Below the pieces are notes generated by a model. That model ran no database searches. It was not told where the DNA came from and saw only the letters and a list, made by a program, of their open reading frames with translations. Positions 1-11,168 of a stretch of DNA of 64,000 bases are shown in pieces. Position numbers and translations under genes: made by a program. The DNA is from Mortierella alpina (Eukaryota; Mortierellomycota; Mortierellomycetes; Mortierellales; Mortierellaceae). The stretch's first letter is position 1, and each line of letters begins with the position of its first letter. The DNA lies in assembly GCA_029449245.1 (NCBI GenBank), contig JANATF010000013.1, positions 124,001-188,000 of the forward strand. The letters run 5' to 3'.

Positions 1-903
1 ACGCGTGATTCTACGCGCGACAAATTGTACAGATGTTCATGTGTACGCACATATCGCTGTTAGCTAATCTGCAAAGTTCTCAGTGACAATAAAATGCGAT
101 CGCATGCAGGAAATTGCCAAGCGGCGTTTGCTGTGGTGGTATGGGCCATATGCAAGAGCACATAACTCGTGTCCAGCACCGTTCGGAACACTGTGCTGTC
201 CGCATATCCACGCCGGCGAGAAAGGGACTGAGGAGGCTGAAGCACACGCCTGCGAGTGTGCAGCTCGGGTGCATTCAGCCAGCCTGAGCAAATTGGCGGG
301 TGCAGCGACAAGGAAGCGAGGTGGCGACGATGGGTACTGTAGCAAAGCAATGAGGGGCAAATGCTTTGCACCTCCTTTTTTTCTCGATTGTTCATTGATG
401 TGCAATTTTATCTCCCTGTTTCTGCGAGATCTTTTTTATTATATATTTTGCGCCGTCATGGACTCTCTCAGTCTTTGTCTCTTTGTCTCTGTTTCCTTTT
501 CTCTTTCCATTCTCGCTTCCACCCTCTCCCTCACCTTCCCTTGACATCGACATCCATTCGCCCCCTCCTCCTTCCCCCATTCTCCTCTCTCTCTCTCCCA
601 CTCTCTATCTCTCACTCTCTCTCTCTCTCTCTTCCTCTCTCTCACTCATTCTCTCCCCCTCTCTCTCTTCCTCTCTCTCACACACACACACTCTAGCTCT
701 CCGCTCTTGGTCGCCGCCTCTACACAGCCTCCACACCATAATTTATTGTCTGCCACTTCCACCTTCAACAGTCTGCTGCATCCATCTCAGTCAGCTGGAC
801 ATCTGCATTTCATTTATACCCACCGCCTCCCCTCTCAGGCACAAGCAACAACTTGGCTTCTCCTTCAGACAACACTGCCCGCAGAGCCTCGCCTTTCTGT
901 CCG
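1..903. other. Upstream region of the Kelch-BTB gene, no gene seen
   Basis: No ORF here has recognisable protein character. Positions about 455-690 are almost pure C/T on the plus strand and end in a short CA run at 680-692. This is the composition seen just before the start codons of several other genes in the window, so it is probably promoter and 5' untranslated sequence of the gene starting at 904. The first 350 bases show nothing identifiable. Confidence 0.6.
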
Positions 904-3391
904 ATGATAAAGTTTGCTAAACCCACAGGAACCACAGGGCAGAACCTGGTCGGGCTTTGGCGGCCGTCGTTCACGCGCGTGGAACAGAAACTGTACCTGT
1001 TTGGCGGGGGTGGTCATGTCACCAACGACCTCCATGTACTGGACCTTGTCACAATGAACTGGGATTGCGTTCTGGTAAGGATCTGAATGTTTTTGTTGGC
1101 TACTCCATTATGGGAATCCATTGCTACCTCAAGAGAGCAGGAAAAAAGACCGACCCAGGAGAACTCCTACAGATAGCACAGACAACCTCTGGAAGACTGA
1201 GCCCGACGTTCACCATTGGATCGACTGGCGTTGAGCGGTATTGCGCCTGGATGGACTGCAGCGTCTTACCACAAGCTGGGCAACGGCGGGTGGTAGGGGG
1301 TGTGGGGAAAGCGAGGGACTTTGGAGCAAGGAGGCTCTTACAACTCGGTCTCGCCTCTCCTGAAAAAAAAAATGAAAAGAAAATTATGAGCCGAACAGGA
1401 TGGCAAGCAGCATGTACGAGAAGAGAGGCGAGGAGACAAGAGGCAATGTGGAGTAAGGGAAACTGCGGTCTAACGAGCCCGGTCGAGCCGTTGTTCTTGG
1501 ACCATCAGCCATTGCTGGTTGTTTTGCGGCGACTAACCCTCCAGAGGACTATATTCCCGCTAGGCAAAAGACGGTGTGCCTCCGACGAAACGATATGGGC
1601 ATACCGCTGTCCTCTGGAATAACCACATTATCATCTTTGGTAACAACAACAGGGATCGATACATGCTTATCCTTTTGTGGCCCCCTGATCATTCTTTTGA
1701 ATGGAACTGCAAACTCACAGCACATCCCCTTATCTTCCCCCTTTTTCTACCTCATCTTGTGCTGACGCTTCTTCAGGTGGTTCAAACGAGTTTTACGAGT
1801 ATCGCGACGATGTAATTGTGTTCTCGTTACAGACAAGGACGTGGTTCCGGCCAGAGATCCGAGGCGAGGTTCCAGCGCGATACTTGCACTCAGCAACCGT
1901 GTACAAGAACAAGATGTACGTCTACGGTGGATTCGCCAAGAACTCAAAATGTGAGTATGTTTGCAAAACTATTCCACTGAGGCGCCTAATTTGAACCTCA
2001 AGACACTACGCTTACACTTGTCGTTCCTCGTACATTCAGGCACATATGTATTGGAGGAGCTCAGGATACTAAACTTGGAAACATGGACATGGTCGGAGGC
2101 CCACATGGTACCGGGAAGATACAACCACTCGGCTAGCCTGGTGGGATCAAAGCTTTGGATCTATGCAGGAAAGGATGTAACTGGCAACACAGTGTCGGAC
2201 TTGCATTCAATCGACCTGGTGACGCTTCGGGTGTTGCCGCACGCAGGAATCTCGGGCAAGGTGGTGCTGCTAAAGTCCCAACACTTTTCAGAGGCGATTG
2301 GCAACCAGCTGATTGTGTTTGGCAAGTACCCAAACGAGGCCACAGGAACGAGTCTTTATGGACTCTGGATCATGGATTTGGAGCAGCTGGAATGGCGCAA
2401 ACTGGATATTGACCAATGCCTCGAGGATGGCGTCTGGAACTACTTTACGATTGTTTCAAAACGACCTCAGCACCCACGGCAACTCGACACGTCTGGCACC
2501 AAGCCCGGTGAAGATATCGATATGGCCATCCACACCCCCAACAGCGGTAGCAGTAGTAGTAGAAGCACCTGCGATGACACTATGGACCTCGATGACGGTA
2601 ACTCTGCACCAAGCTTGATCTTTCTCGGCAACACGGAGCAGGATCGACCGCAGCCATATGACCATTTCCGAGATGTGCTCTCCATCAACATTGAATACCT
2701 GGGCGTTTTCCAGATTCCGCATTCAACACTGCAGTCGCACATGAGTTTGATGTTGAACAACGAAGAGTTTTCGGACTTTACGATTATCTCGCAAGCATCA
2801 GGACGCAAGATTCATGCTCACCGGCTCGTTCTGTCCTCGCGCTGGCCGCACTTCAGGAACATGCACGCATCCGGCATGATTGAGTCAACGCGGGGCTCGA
2901 TGACTCTTCCGGAACCTCATTCAGTCATACATGCGTTCCTCTCGTTTCTGTACACAGATACGGTGGATGCGGATACCGAGTATACGACTATTTGCGATGT
3001 GATGGTCATGGCCAACATGTACCTGCTAGAGCGACTCAAAAAACTCTGTGCGTCCATACTGCATCGGCGCCATCTCCAGATCGATACCTGCGTGCGCATC
3101 TTCCAAGCGGCCTGTGTCTCGCAAGAGCATGGCCTCAAGCTGCTGTCGCAGGAATTCATTTTTCGGCACCTGGGTGCTGTCATGAAGACGGAGGACTGGC
3201 TGCTCATGTGGACCTTTGGAGGTGAGGGCTCTGCGGGCGAACAGAGGGCTGCGCTGGAGGAGTTCATCGACGGCATTCCTGAGGATGCGACACTGGAGAC
3301 ATCACCGGGAGCAGCACGCCCGAGTGACGGCTATGCTGCAGGCTACGATGCAGCCGCCAGCTTTGAGCCATCGCTGCGCAAGGAGGTCTAG
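904..3391 (+). CDS. Kelch-repeat protein with C-terminal BTB domain
   Basis: Four exons: 904-1074, 1564-1639, 1777-1950, 2040-3391, giving 590 residues; all introns are GT-AG and the phases join cleanly. The N-terminal half carries Kelch blades, with RYGHTAV, ARYLHSATVY...YVYGGF and GRYNHSASL...WIYAGKD. Around residues 375-485 lies a BTB/POZ fold (DFTII, KIHAHRLVLSSRWPHF), followed by a BACK-like helical stretch. Kelch followed by BTB is the arrangement of animal LZTR1 and of fission-yeast Ral2, which act on Ras; a Ras-related or Cullin-3 adaptor role is inference only. A Ser-rich insert (about residues 310-330) separates the two parts. I chose the ATG at 904 because no ATG lies further upstream in that frame. 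An AATAAA at 3585 may be its polyadenylation signal. Confidence 0.85.
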
Positions 3392-3737
3392 AGAGCGAAG
3401 GACGGGGCGCCTCTGGCCTGGCTCCTGCGCGGTCCCCTGGCTGTCGCGCCCATTATTCCCCGTCTGCCGCAATGCACAAGACACCTGTAACAATATCCTC
3501 GACCGGCAGACACTCTATTTATCACGCGCCACTCCCCTCTGAGCGCACGTTGCAGATAAACACCACAAAAAAAGACAGGGCTGAAATAAAATGTGCTTGT
3601 GCGTCTTTCTTTCTCTCACCCTTTCTCCCCTTCTCTCTCGTCATTCTTTTCTCTCTCGCTCTCTTTCTCTCTCTTTCTCTCTCTTTCTCTCTCTCTGACT
3701 CCCCTCTGACTCCCACTGACTCCTGGCCTGTTCTCCG
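3392..3737. other. Intergenic, CT-rich 5' region of the next gene
   Basis: 346 bases between two plus-strand genes. It holds a possible AATAAA polyadenylation signal at 3585-3590 for the upstream gene. From about 3600 to 3710 there is a tract of repeated TCTCTTTC units on the plus strand, directly ahead of the ATG at 3738. Confidence 0.55.
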
Positions 3738-5600
3738 ATGCAGTCGACTGCGGAGCAAGATTCCTCGAGTCCCCAACTGGCCGCGTCGCCCTCCCGCCTG
3801 CTCTCGCATCCAGCGGTGATCTACTCGAGCGACAAGCTCACGGCCACCAATAGCACGCGCTTCCACCCACACACCGTCAACGTCTTTGATTTCGACCAGA
3901 CTCTCTTTCACTCACCGCTGCCCAACCCTGCCCTTTGGGACCCTTCCTTCATCGGCAATCTCATCACCTGGAACTGCTGCGGCGCAGGCTGGTGGCACAC
4001 GCCCGCAACCTTGGACTTTGGCCCGGAGGCAGAAGCGTCCGCTTGGGAAGGCTGGTGGAACGAAGACCTGGTATGTGTCTGGGGCAATAGTATCACACTT
4101 TTGGATCAACTTCAAGAGCTAACTGGGCAAAAACTTTGCTAGGTCAAGGATGTAGAAAGATCCTCAAACGATCCAGGATGTCTGACGATTCTTTTGACTG
4201 GGAGGAATGGACCGGTCTACGGCAACCAACTTCTCCGTATGATCCAAGCCAGAGGACTCGACTTTGACCTTGTTGCCACCAAACCTAGTACAGTGGCGCG
4301 CCTTCACTCTGCAGACGCAGGGCCATCTGTCAAGAACAAGGAGACGTATCTTAAGCTGCACACCTTCAGCACCAAACACGACTTTCTTTATCACGTCTTG
4401 TTCGAGCTCCCTTCCATTCAACATATGCACGTCTGGGACGATCGACCTGGACAAATTGCCAAATTCCGTCAGTCTGGCCAAGAGTGGCTCGATAAGAAGA
4501 TGCTTCAGACATTTGAGGTCACCGTCGTGCAGATCCCCCATCGATACATGGACTCGAAGCGCGAAATGGATCTTGTGACAGCAATGGTACAGGCGCATAA
4601 TCGGCAGGTGGAACTGGAGGCGAACGGCGGTGGCTTCATGGTGGCAGGGATTGGACCGATGCCTGAGATAAGACCCGAGCTGGTAGGCAATGGACTCTGG
4701 GGACCCTTCGAAACATATGTGCCGCAGAGGCGCTCACGGATAGAGCTGGCACAGGTTGTCCAATATACTGGTGTCTTGTTTTCGGAGAGTGTTCAGTCGT
4801 TTCTCAGAGCTTCCTTGAAGGGTAACTTGTCCCAGGATATCGGCATCAAGCCGCCACAATCACTTTGGCGCCAGGATCTCTCGTCTTGGGTACTATCAGA
4901 AGATATGCATGTGGCCCTCTGCAGAGGCGGATCTCCTGTGGAGCATCTACGGTCGATTGGAGGATTAGGAGCCTCTGTTCTGGTAGAGATAGAGGCTGTT
5001 GGAGAATTCCAGGAGCGCATGTGGGCTTTGAAGGTCAAGGATGTGGAGGCACTCGACATCAAGGACGAGGTTATCATCGTTGGGCCTCGCGGTGACGTCT
5101 TTACGAACATGGAATACCTCGTCAACGAGTATCAAAAGGAAGCAAAAATGGACAAGAAAGGCAAAGGAGTCTGCTCGGATTTTCGAGGCCATGTTATCAT
5201 GCACCGGGCTGGAACGCCTCATATTCTGATGGCTCACGATCGTTTCAAAGGGATGCGACTTGCGGAATCTTCCCGGATCAATCGCTGGAAGCCGCTGAAC
5301 GCGACGAAACGGATTATTCTCGTGGGAACAATTGGGCAGAAGAAACTCTTGGGTATCAAAGCTCGCAAGTTTGGCAGCATGGCCGTGGTGCCGCGAGCCG
5401 AAGTCAGCATAGCGAATGTGATCAAGCAGTATGCATCCAGCAAGAACATCAGCATTACTGGGAAGCAAATAGGCCACGCCATTGCAGCCGTCGAGAAGCA
5501 GATGGCGCGCCAGTCTGTTACGAACAAGGCAGTCAACAAGGATCAGATAAAGGCGATAGTCGAGATTGTGGTCGACCGTATGCTAGAGCAGAGCGACTAG
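3738..5600 (+). CDS. HAD-superfamily Swiss-Army-Knife (SAK) RNA-repair-like protein
   Basis: Two exons, 3738-4070 and 4143-5600, giving 596 residues. The N-terminal part has the HAD motif I signature FDFDQT, with the two aspartates at residues 51 and 53, followed by aromatic-rich sequence and LLTGR (motif II-like) just after the intron. This matches the fungal/plant HAD_SAK family, named for its proposed relation to polynucleotide kinase/phosphatase-type RNA repair. Substrate and biological role are not established. The C-terminal 200 residues are basic, with an RHVIMH-like region and a helical tail, and I do not recognise a domain there. It ends 76 bp from the 3' end of the converging ACBD6-like gene. 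Confidence 0.8.
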
Positions 5601-5676
5601 CGAAGACGCACAATTGGTACCATACAATACAGTAGTTTCCAAAGCAATCTTATTCTACAGTTAGAAATGCAAATGT

Positions 5677-6907
5677 TTATTCTTGATATTCCTCTCCGAC
5701 CATGCCGGTATTGTCCTTGAGAGTCTGGTCGACATTAGGCAAACTCTTCAAGTACTCCACAACCTCTGGCCATCCTGATAGGTAGGCATAATGCAATGCG
5801 GTGAGTCCTTCTGCGTCCTGGGCATTGACGTCCGTGTTGGCGGTCTCTACAAGCAACTTGACCTTGTCCAACGCGCCGCGGTCGCACGCCCAATGAAGAA
5901 GCGTCATACCCTATTGTGAGTACAATTGAGGAGTTATTAACAGGAGTGACTTTCAGTCATATATGAAGAGGCTGCCGATGGACGGCTGGTTCCTAAACGT
6001 ACCATATCATCCTTAAGAGTGACAACACTTGTATCAGACATGATTGCTTCCCTGAGCGACTCTATTGATCCATTCTTGGCTGAATTGAGTGGGTCCTCTC
6101 CTAATTCATCCCTACTCTCCAGAGATGACATGGCGTTAGTGTGGTCTTGTTCACAAAATGCAACGTGGCATATCCTCCTGGTGCCAGGTGCAATCGACAA
6201 ATGTAAGAAGAATGGCGCTTACTCTTCTGGAGCGACCATTGTGCTGATCCCCGATGCTGTCATGCTGCCACCTTCTACCTGGTCAGGTGTAGGAACGTAA
6301 GGGCGAGCCAGCAATTCCTCGGCCGAGATCTCATCCTTGTCTTCGCCAAGATAGGCATTCAACTCGTCCAGATCGTGATCTCCTGTACTCGCGATATCAG
6401 TGGGGTTTGTAAAAGAGGCAGGATCAAAGGTCCACCCCCATTGACCATCCTCGACTCTCTGGACATACGAGACCATAGCCACAGTGGAAAGCGTGAGCTG
6501 TAGGGACTCTTCCTGATCTGCAGTTGTTGATGTTGTTGTCGTGGCGTTCAAGGCCTTGGTATACTTTTCTCCCGCTTCCTTCCACGCCTTCCACTTTGCA
6601 CACTTTTCAAACTCGATTAGAGAAGGCCGTGGCTGTGAACAAAGGCCCTCTGTGGCAAGCTTGAAGTCGGCGTAGAGCTGCGAGAGCAAAAGGGAGACGA
6701 TTAGCGTCGAGTTCAGTTTTTTTTTTAAAAAAAAAAAGCGTGTAGGACAAGGCACCCCTCATCCTGATCAAATCTCATGGCAAGAGGTAGCTTCTGTTCA
6801 TGTTCGATACGCACCGCGAGTTTCGTGGATGAGGGTAGGCTGAGCTTCTTTGAAGCCGCCATGTAGGCTGATGCGCTGTTGAATCGGGCTTCAAGCAGAG
6901 TCGACAT
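5677..6907 (-). CDS. ACBD6: Acyl-CoA-binding protein with ankyrin repeats (ACBD6-like)
   Basis: Four exons on the minus strand: 6907-6815, 6677-6223, 6114-6003, 5910-5677, giving 297 residues. Residues 1-100 form an acyl-CoA-binding domain (RFNSASAYM, LYADFKLATEG, CAKWKAW). The last 80 residues are ankyrin repeats (GMTLLHWACDRG, GLTALHYAYLSG). This domain order is that of ACBD6, which binds long-chain acyl-CoA in the cytosol and is linked to protein N-myristoylation in animals. The acceptor of exon 3 (GAGAG before T at 6114) is weak, but it is the one that keeps the frame and has a CTAAC branch site upstream. A Thr-rich spacer separates the two domains. The start codon lies 202 bp from that of the divergent VFA1 gene. 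Confidence 0.88.
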
Positions 6908-7109
6908 GGCAGTGATGCTGGTTGAATGGAAGGATGACTGGAGATGACTGAAGAGCCAAAAAAAGAGTACGACCCCTGCCACGTTTTTATTCAGTCACTT
7001 CAGTCACGATCGACCTTTCTACTCTGCCTTCTCTCCGTCTCTTTCCATTTGCCCCCTACCTATTCCCCCCACACCGTCGTCCCTGGACTAGCCTCGACTT
7101 GGACAGACC
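6908..7109. promoter_or_regulatory. Shared divergent promoter of ACBD6-like and VFA1 genes
   Basis: Only 202 bases separate the two ATGs, so the promoters must overlap. The plus-strand side is C/T-rich from about 7010 to 7080. I see no clear TATA box. Confidence 0.5.
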
Positions 7110-7872
7110 ATGTCTACAGCCGCCCTTCGCAATGCCTACCTTGAAAAGACTGCTACCACGGAACGCTCATGGCAAGTCATTTGTACAAGGGACAAACTCC
7201 TCTCTGGCTCCCCTCAGTGTGCATTCTTGTGCATTGATTCACCTTTCAGCTCCAAAGGGTTTCGCCATCACTTCTTTGCTGCCAGCCAAGACACTGACCC
7301 CGTTTCGTATTTGCCACAAAAACAGCTTCATCTGCCTGAAAATGACGACCAAGGTGCTCTCTGCCAAGGATGGAGGCGACTTTTTTTACATCTGTGCTTC
7401 CCATCTCGCTGACCCCGGTTTTGCGAAAGGAGAAGGATTCCCGCCTGTCCCTACAGCAGAGGCACTTGCTGCAGTGGCAGCCATCAAAAAGAAAAAAGCC
7501 GAGGCCGACAAGAAGAAACAGGAGGCAGCAGCGAAAGCAGACTCGACTGCTGCTGGTCCGACGGACGACAAAGGCAAATCTCACGCCGCCAAACTTGGGG
7601 CGGCTGTCTTTTCGGGACTCGGCTCTGTCGCCTCCAAGACTGTGAGTTCAGTATCGGCCTTCATCAATGACGAGGAAGCGACCAAGGCGAGGATACAGGC
7701 TCAGGAGCTAGAGAAGCGACAGGCAGAGGCAAGGAAGAAGCCCGCCTACTGGGTCTTGCATAGGGATATCTTTTTTTTGCGGCAAAATGAGGCCAAGAAA
7801 AAGAATAGTAAAAAGACGGCCACCGAGACCCTGAACGGACTATCGTTCCCCAAGGTGCCTGGTGGTCTATGA
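7110..7872 (+). CDS. VFA1: Vps4-associated protein 1 (Vfa1-like)
   Basis: Two exons, 7110-7171 and 7326-7872, giving 202 residues. The N-terminus after splicing reads ERSCFICLKMTTKVL followed by DFFYICASHL, the paired-Cys zinc-binding signature of the Vfa1 family. A Lys/Ala-rich coiled-coil region follows, and then the conserved tail YWVLHRDIFFLRQNE...FPKVPGGL. In yeast, Vfa1 binds the MIT domain of the AAA ATPase Vps4 and stimulates it in ESCRT-III disassembly at endosomes. The intron must use a GC donor (G|GCAAGT): only this splice restores the first Cys (TG|C) and the family motif. The next gene downstream is the Sit4-type phosphatase on the same strand. Confidence 0.85.
7172..7325 (+). 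other. GC-AG intron in VFA1
   Basis: The donor is GCAAGT after the exon end CATG; the acceptor is AAAACAG before CTTCATC. The 154-base intron is phase 2. No GT donor in the neighbourhood joins the two exons in frame while regenerating the conserved Cys. Confidence 0.75.
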
Positions 7873-8700
7873 AGGCCTTCTTTCAGTATTTGCATGGGCG
7901 ATCGCCGTTAGAAGAGGGTCTTGACGAGTTTTTTTTCAGTGGCAGGCAGAGTGTTTAAATCACGTGATTTAGACATAAATCGCGTGATATACGGACGTTT
8001 AAGGTTTCCAGGAATTGTCCGCGACGTACTTGTCGCGGCTGGCCGCCGACCTTTAAAAATTTTGCTGCAAGTGTTGACGGCTCAAGTGGCCGTCAGCGCC
8101 TCTGTAAAGTTCTGGGCTCTTTAGAGGTTTCGGAGCAAGACTGTTGGGAGATCGTATCCTGGCACACGCACGCACCTTCTCCTCGGGGAGCTCCCGCAGA
8201 CGAACATCTTGGAGGTTGTGATCCCAATCTCTACGACACGTTCTAACCTAATCCTGCGCAGAGGACCAGATTCTGGAAGCCATGGAATCGCTGACAAGTT
8301 GTTGCTCAATAACGCTTTTCTGATAGTAGACCTTGGCATATTTCTCTTTTTTTTTTCCTGTCATTCTCAATCCCTGTCTGCGAGCCGTTTTTCGAGGCTT
8401 GACCTTTGTTCTGTAGCAATTGAAAGTGGGTCATTTTTTTTTGAAGTGAGTGACGTCACAATCAGTAGCTTTCGCTGCACTGCACGCGAGTGTTCAGAGT
8501 ACTCATGCAATTGTCAGTGCATCTTTCCATCTTTCCCTTTGCTTCCTCGCTCTGCTACTCCGCCACCCTCTCTTCGTCCTTGTCATCACATCATCTCAGC
8601 CCTCAGCAACAGGCAGCAGTCCAACCACACGCCTTCTGAATCATCACCACATCACCCCGCAACACCCGTAACGAACCACGCTTCACATCACATCGAGACT
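7873..8700. other. Intergenic region, upstream of the PP6 gene
   Basis: 828 bases without a supported gene. The first 230 bases contain a cluster of dyad elements (7956-8095), described separately. The segment 8510-8700 is C/T/A-rich leader-like sequence before the ATG at 8701. An ATG-free open frame across part of this stretch is not evidence of coding. Confidence 0.5.
7956..7991. promoter_or_regulatory. CACGTG palindrome and near-copy 20 bp downstream
   Basis: TAAATCACGTGATTTA at 7956-7971 is a perfect 16-bp palindrome centred on an E-box. ATCGCGTGAT at 7979-7988 repeats its core with one change exactly 20 bp further on, about two helical turns. CACGTG is the core of bHLH factors such as Cbf1/Pho4; which protein would bind here is not known. 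Confidence 0.45.
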
Positions 8701-10475
8701 ATGCCAGGACCTGACGAATGGCTCGAGACCGTCCGGCAATGCCAGCCATTGCCTGAACTCGAGATCAAAAAGCTCTGCGAAATGGTAAAAAACATACAAG
8801 TCCGCTGGACTCCTCTTTATCGCCAAAGAACAACGTGCAACATGCCTGCAAGAGACTCACATCTCGTTCCTTCTTGATAGGTCAAGGAATTGCTGATGGA
8901 AGAGTCCAACATCCAGCCGGTTCGCTCCCCTGTCACAGTCTGCGGAGACATTCACGGACAGTTCTTTGACCTGATGGAACTCTTCCGCGTCGGAGGAGAG
9001 ATTCCAGAGACAAACTACATCTTTATGGTATATGCGTTAGGCATCGCTGCACCAAAGACAACCGCTTTCCTTCTGCCTTTTAACCCTATGCTGACTACGT
9101 TTGCCTACTCTTAATCTAGGGCGACTTTGTCGACCGCGGTTTCAACAGCTTGGAGACATTTACATTGCTGATGGTCTTGAAAGCAAGGTAAAAGAACACA
9201 CACACGCGCACATGCACACGCACACGCACGCACACAAAAGACACTCGATAGTGAGAAAGCGCCCCGACAGAACATGCTTTCCTCCTTGCGCGCACACTTG
9301 TTGAGGCTGCTGCACGATGGATATTCATATCATGAATGTGAAATGTCTTCTTTCAAATCGTAGGTGGCCCGATAAGATCACACTTCTGCGCGGAAACCAC
9401 GAGAGCAGACAAATCACGCAGGTCTATGGATTCTATGGCAAGTCGGCAACACTCAACTGTGATCGCTTGTTTGTTTGCAGCCTTGACAAGTAGCGGATGA
9501 AAACGGGCGCTAATGACCCACATTCATAATAGACGAATGCCAGACCAAGTACGGAAACGCCAACGTTTGGAAGTATTGCTGTCAGGTGTTTGACTATCTC
9601 ACATTAGCTGCTGTAAGTTGATTTTCCCAAAGAGCAAAGCAACGAAAGGAACAAGCAGTGGAACATAAGTGAAGGCAATCGTTCACTCTGTTGATGCTTT
9701 GCTTGTCTCTTGTCTCTTGTCTTTATTGTTCATACTGCTAGATTGTCGATGGTCGTGTGCTTTGCGTTCATGGTGGACTTTCGCCCGATGTCAGGACATT
9801 GGATCAAATTCGCACTATCCAGCGCTGTCAGGAAATTCCACATGAGGGTGCCTTCTGTGGTATGTGTTCAGTCATCCTATATCTCAACTGGGCGCATGGG
9901 AGCATGAATACATCGTGTGGGCATCATGTTGGCTGTGAGGACACTAGAGTCAAGTGTATTAATCGTCAACTTTGCATCTGGTATGCGACCGACCGATTCT
10001 TATAGATCTGATGTGGTCGGACCCCGACGACATTGACGGATGGGGTGTGAGTCCAAGAGGTGCTGGATGGCTCTTTGGAGCCAAGGTAACCAGCGAGTTC
10101 AACCATGTCAATGGACTCAACTTAATCGCGCGTGCACATCAGCTTGTTCAAGAAGGATTCAAATACATGTTCCCAGACGACAACCTTGTCACAGGTAAAC
10201 GCGCCTTTGCTAGCAACACCGGTTTTTTCTACTGAATTTGCAACACAATCTTTAAGAGGATATGCGAAGAACTAACTCCCCAATTGCGAATATCATTTTT
10301 TTACTATGCAGTATGGTCTGCCCCAAACTACTGTTACAGATGTGGCAACGTCGCTGCGATTCTAAAACTAGACGGGCCGACGGTGGACGAGTCCAACTTC
10401 AAGATCTTTTCTGCTGTAGAAGTTCAACATACCCAGTCATCCTCCGGCGCAGGCGGAAACCAGTACTTTTTGTAA
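8701..10475 (+). CDS. SIT4: Sit4/PP6-type serine/threonine protein phosphatase catalytic subunit
   Basis: Eight exons: 8701-8784, 8881-9027, 9120-9187, 9364-9437, 9533-9612, 9742-9859, 10006-10194, 10312-10475, giving 307 residues, the usual PP6 length. Metal-binding PPP motifs are present: GDIHG (50-54), GDFVDRG (78-84), RGNHE (109-113), and the C-terminal YFL that is carboxymethylated in PP2A-like enzymes. The segments [25 protein letters not shown] and [11 protein letters not shown] point to the Sit4/Ppe1/PP6 group rather than PP2A or PP4. It probably works with Sap-type regulatory subunits in TOR and G1/S signalling (family knowledge). Residues after the RG of motif 2 are FN instead of the common YY. 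Intron 4 is GC-AG. This is the most intron-dense gene of its size here. A possible AATAAA lies at 10733. Confidence 0.95.
9194..9236 (+). repeat. Alternating CA/CG microsatellite in intron 3 of the PP6 gene
   Basis: About 43 bases of almost pure alternating purine-pyrimidine (ACACAC, GCGCAC, GCACAC units), 6 bases inside the donor site. Such sequence can adopt Z-DNA and is likely length-polymorphic. Confidence 0.7.
9438..9532 (+). other. GC-AG intron 4 of the PP6 gene
   Basis: The exon ends TTCTATG and the intron begins GCAAGTC; the acceptor is ATAATAG before ACGAATGC. The junction codon G|AC (Asp) restores the strongly conserved YGFYDECQ of PP6. The donor context ATG|GCAAGTC is identical to that of the VFA1 GC intron. 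Confidence 0.85.
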
Positions 10476-11168
10476 AAGCAATCGCGGACGACGCGACTCG
10501 TTTATCTTTTGGGAACTCGCAATGATGTTTGTTCCCTTGCAGAGAGTACCCTTTTCGTTTCGTTCGTGTTGTTTTGCCATCACTTCATTCCGTCACCCTC
10601 TCATACACACACACACGCACATTCTCTCCCTCTCCCCCTCTCGCTCTCTCCTTCTCTCTTGCCCCTTCTCTGCCTCATCACCTTCCTCGCTCTGTTCTAA
10701 TATATAACCATTTCCGCACAACAATGACCCAAAATAAAAAAAAGTAGAAAAAGCAGAACAAAAACCACATATTTGTAAGTTGTGTTTTCGCTGGGGACAT
10801 TGTTGGACCAAACAGCAGTCGAGATCGAGTCTCTGTAGCCCTTGATTCTGGTTTTCAGTCTCCTTAAAATTCCGCCCGTCTCCTTGGCCAGAACGCTCCA
10901 TAGCACGAGCTGCACCAAGGAAACCTTGAAAACAGAAAGAGAAAGCCTTTTATTACGTTTCAATAACGGGGGAGACTGGACAAATGGGTAACAACAGCTG
11001 ACCCATTCGTTTGCGACTCCTTCCTTGCTCAACATGCAACGGTACGACTTATTTGCCGTTTGAAGAATTTATGTTGCCCTCAGCCCGTTCTTTTTTTTTT
11101 TTTTCCTCCCCACTCGTCTTTGATTTTTTGCACACCTCAGGCACCAAAAAAAAAGCTTTGAAACAAAA
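10476..11168. other. Intergenic region between PP6 and the small secreted protein gene
   Basis: 693 bases. It contains a C/T tract at about 10590-10690 with a short CA run, a TATATAA at 10701-10706 and an A-rich AATAAA segment at 10733, which could end the PP6 transcript. There is a long T run near 11090-11104 shortly before the next ATG. No gene was seen. Confidence 0.5.
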
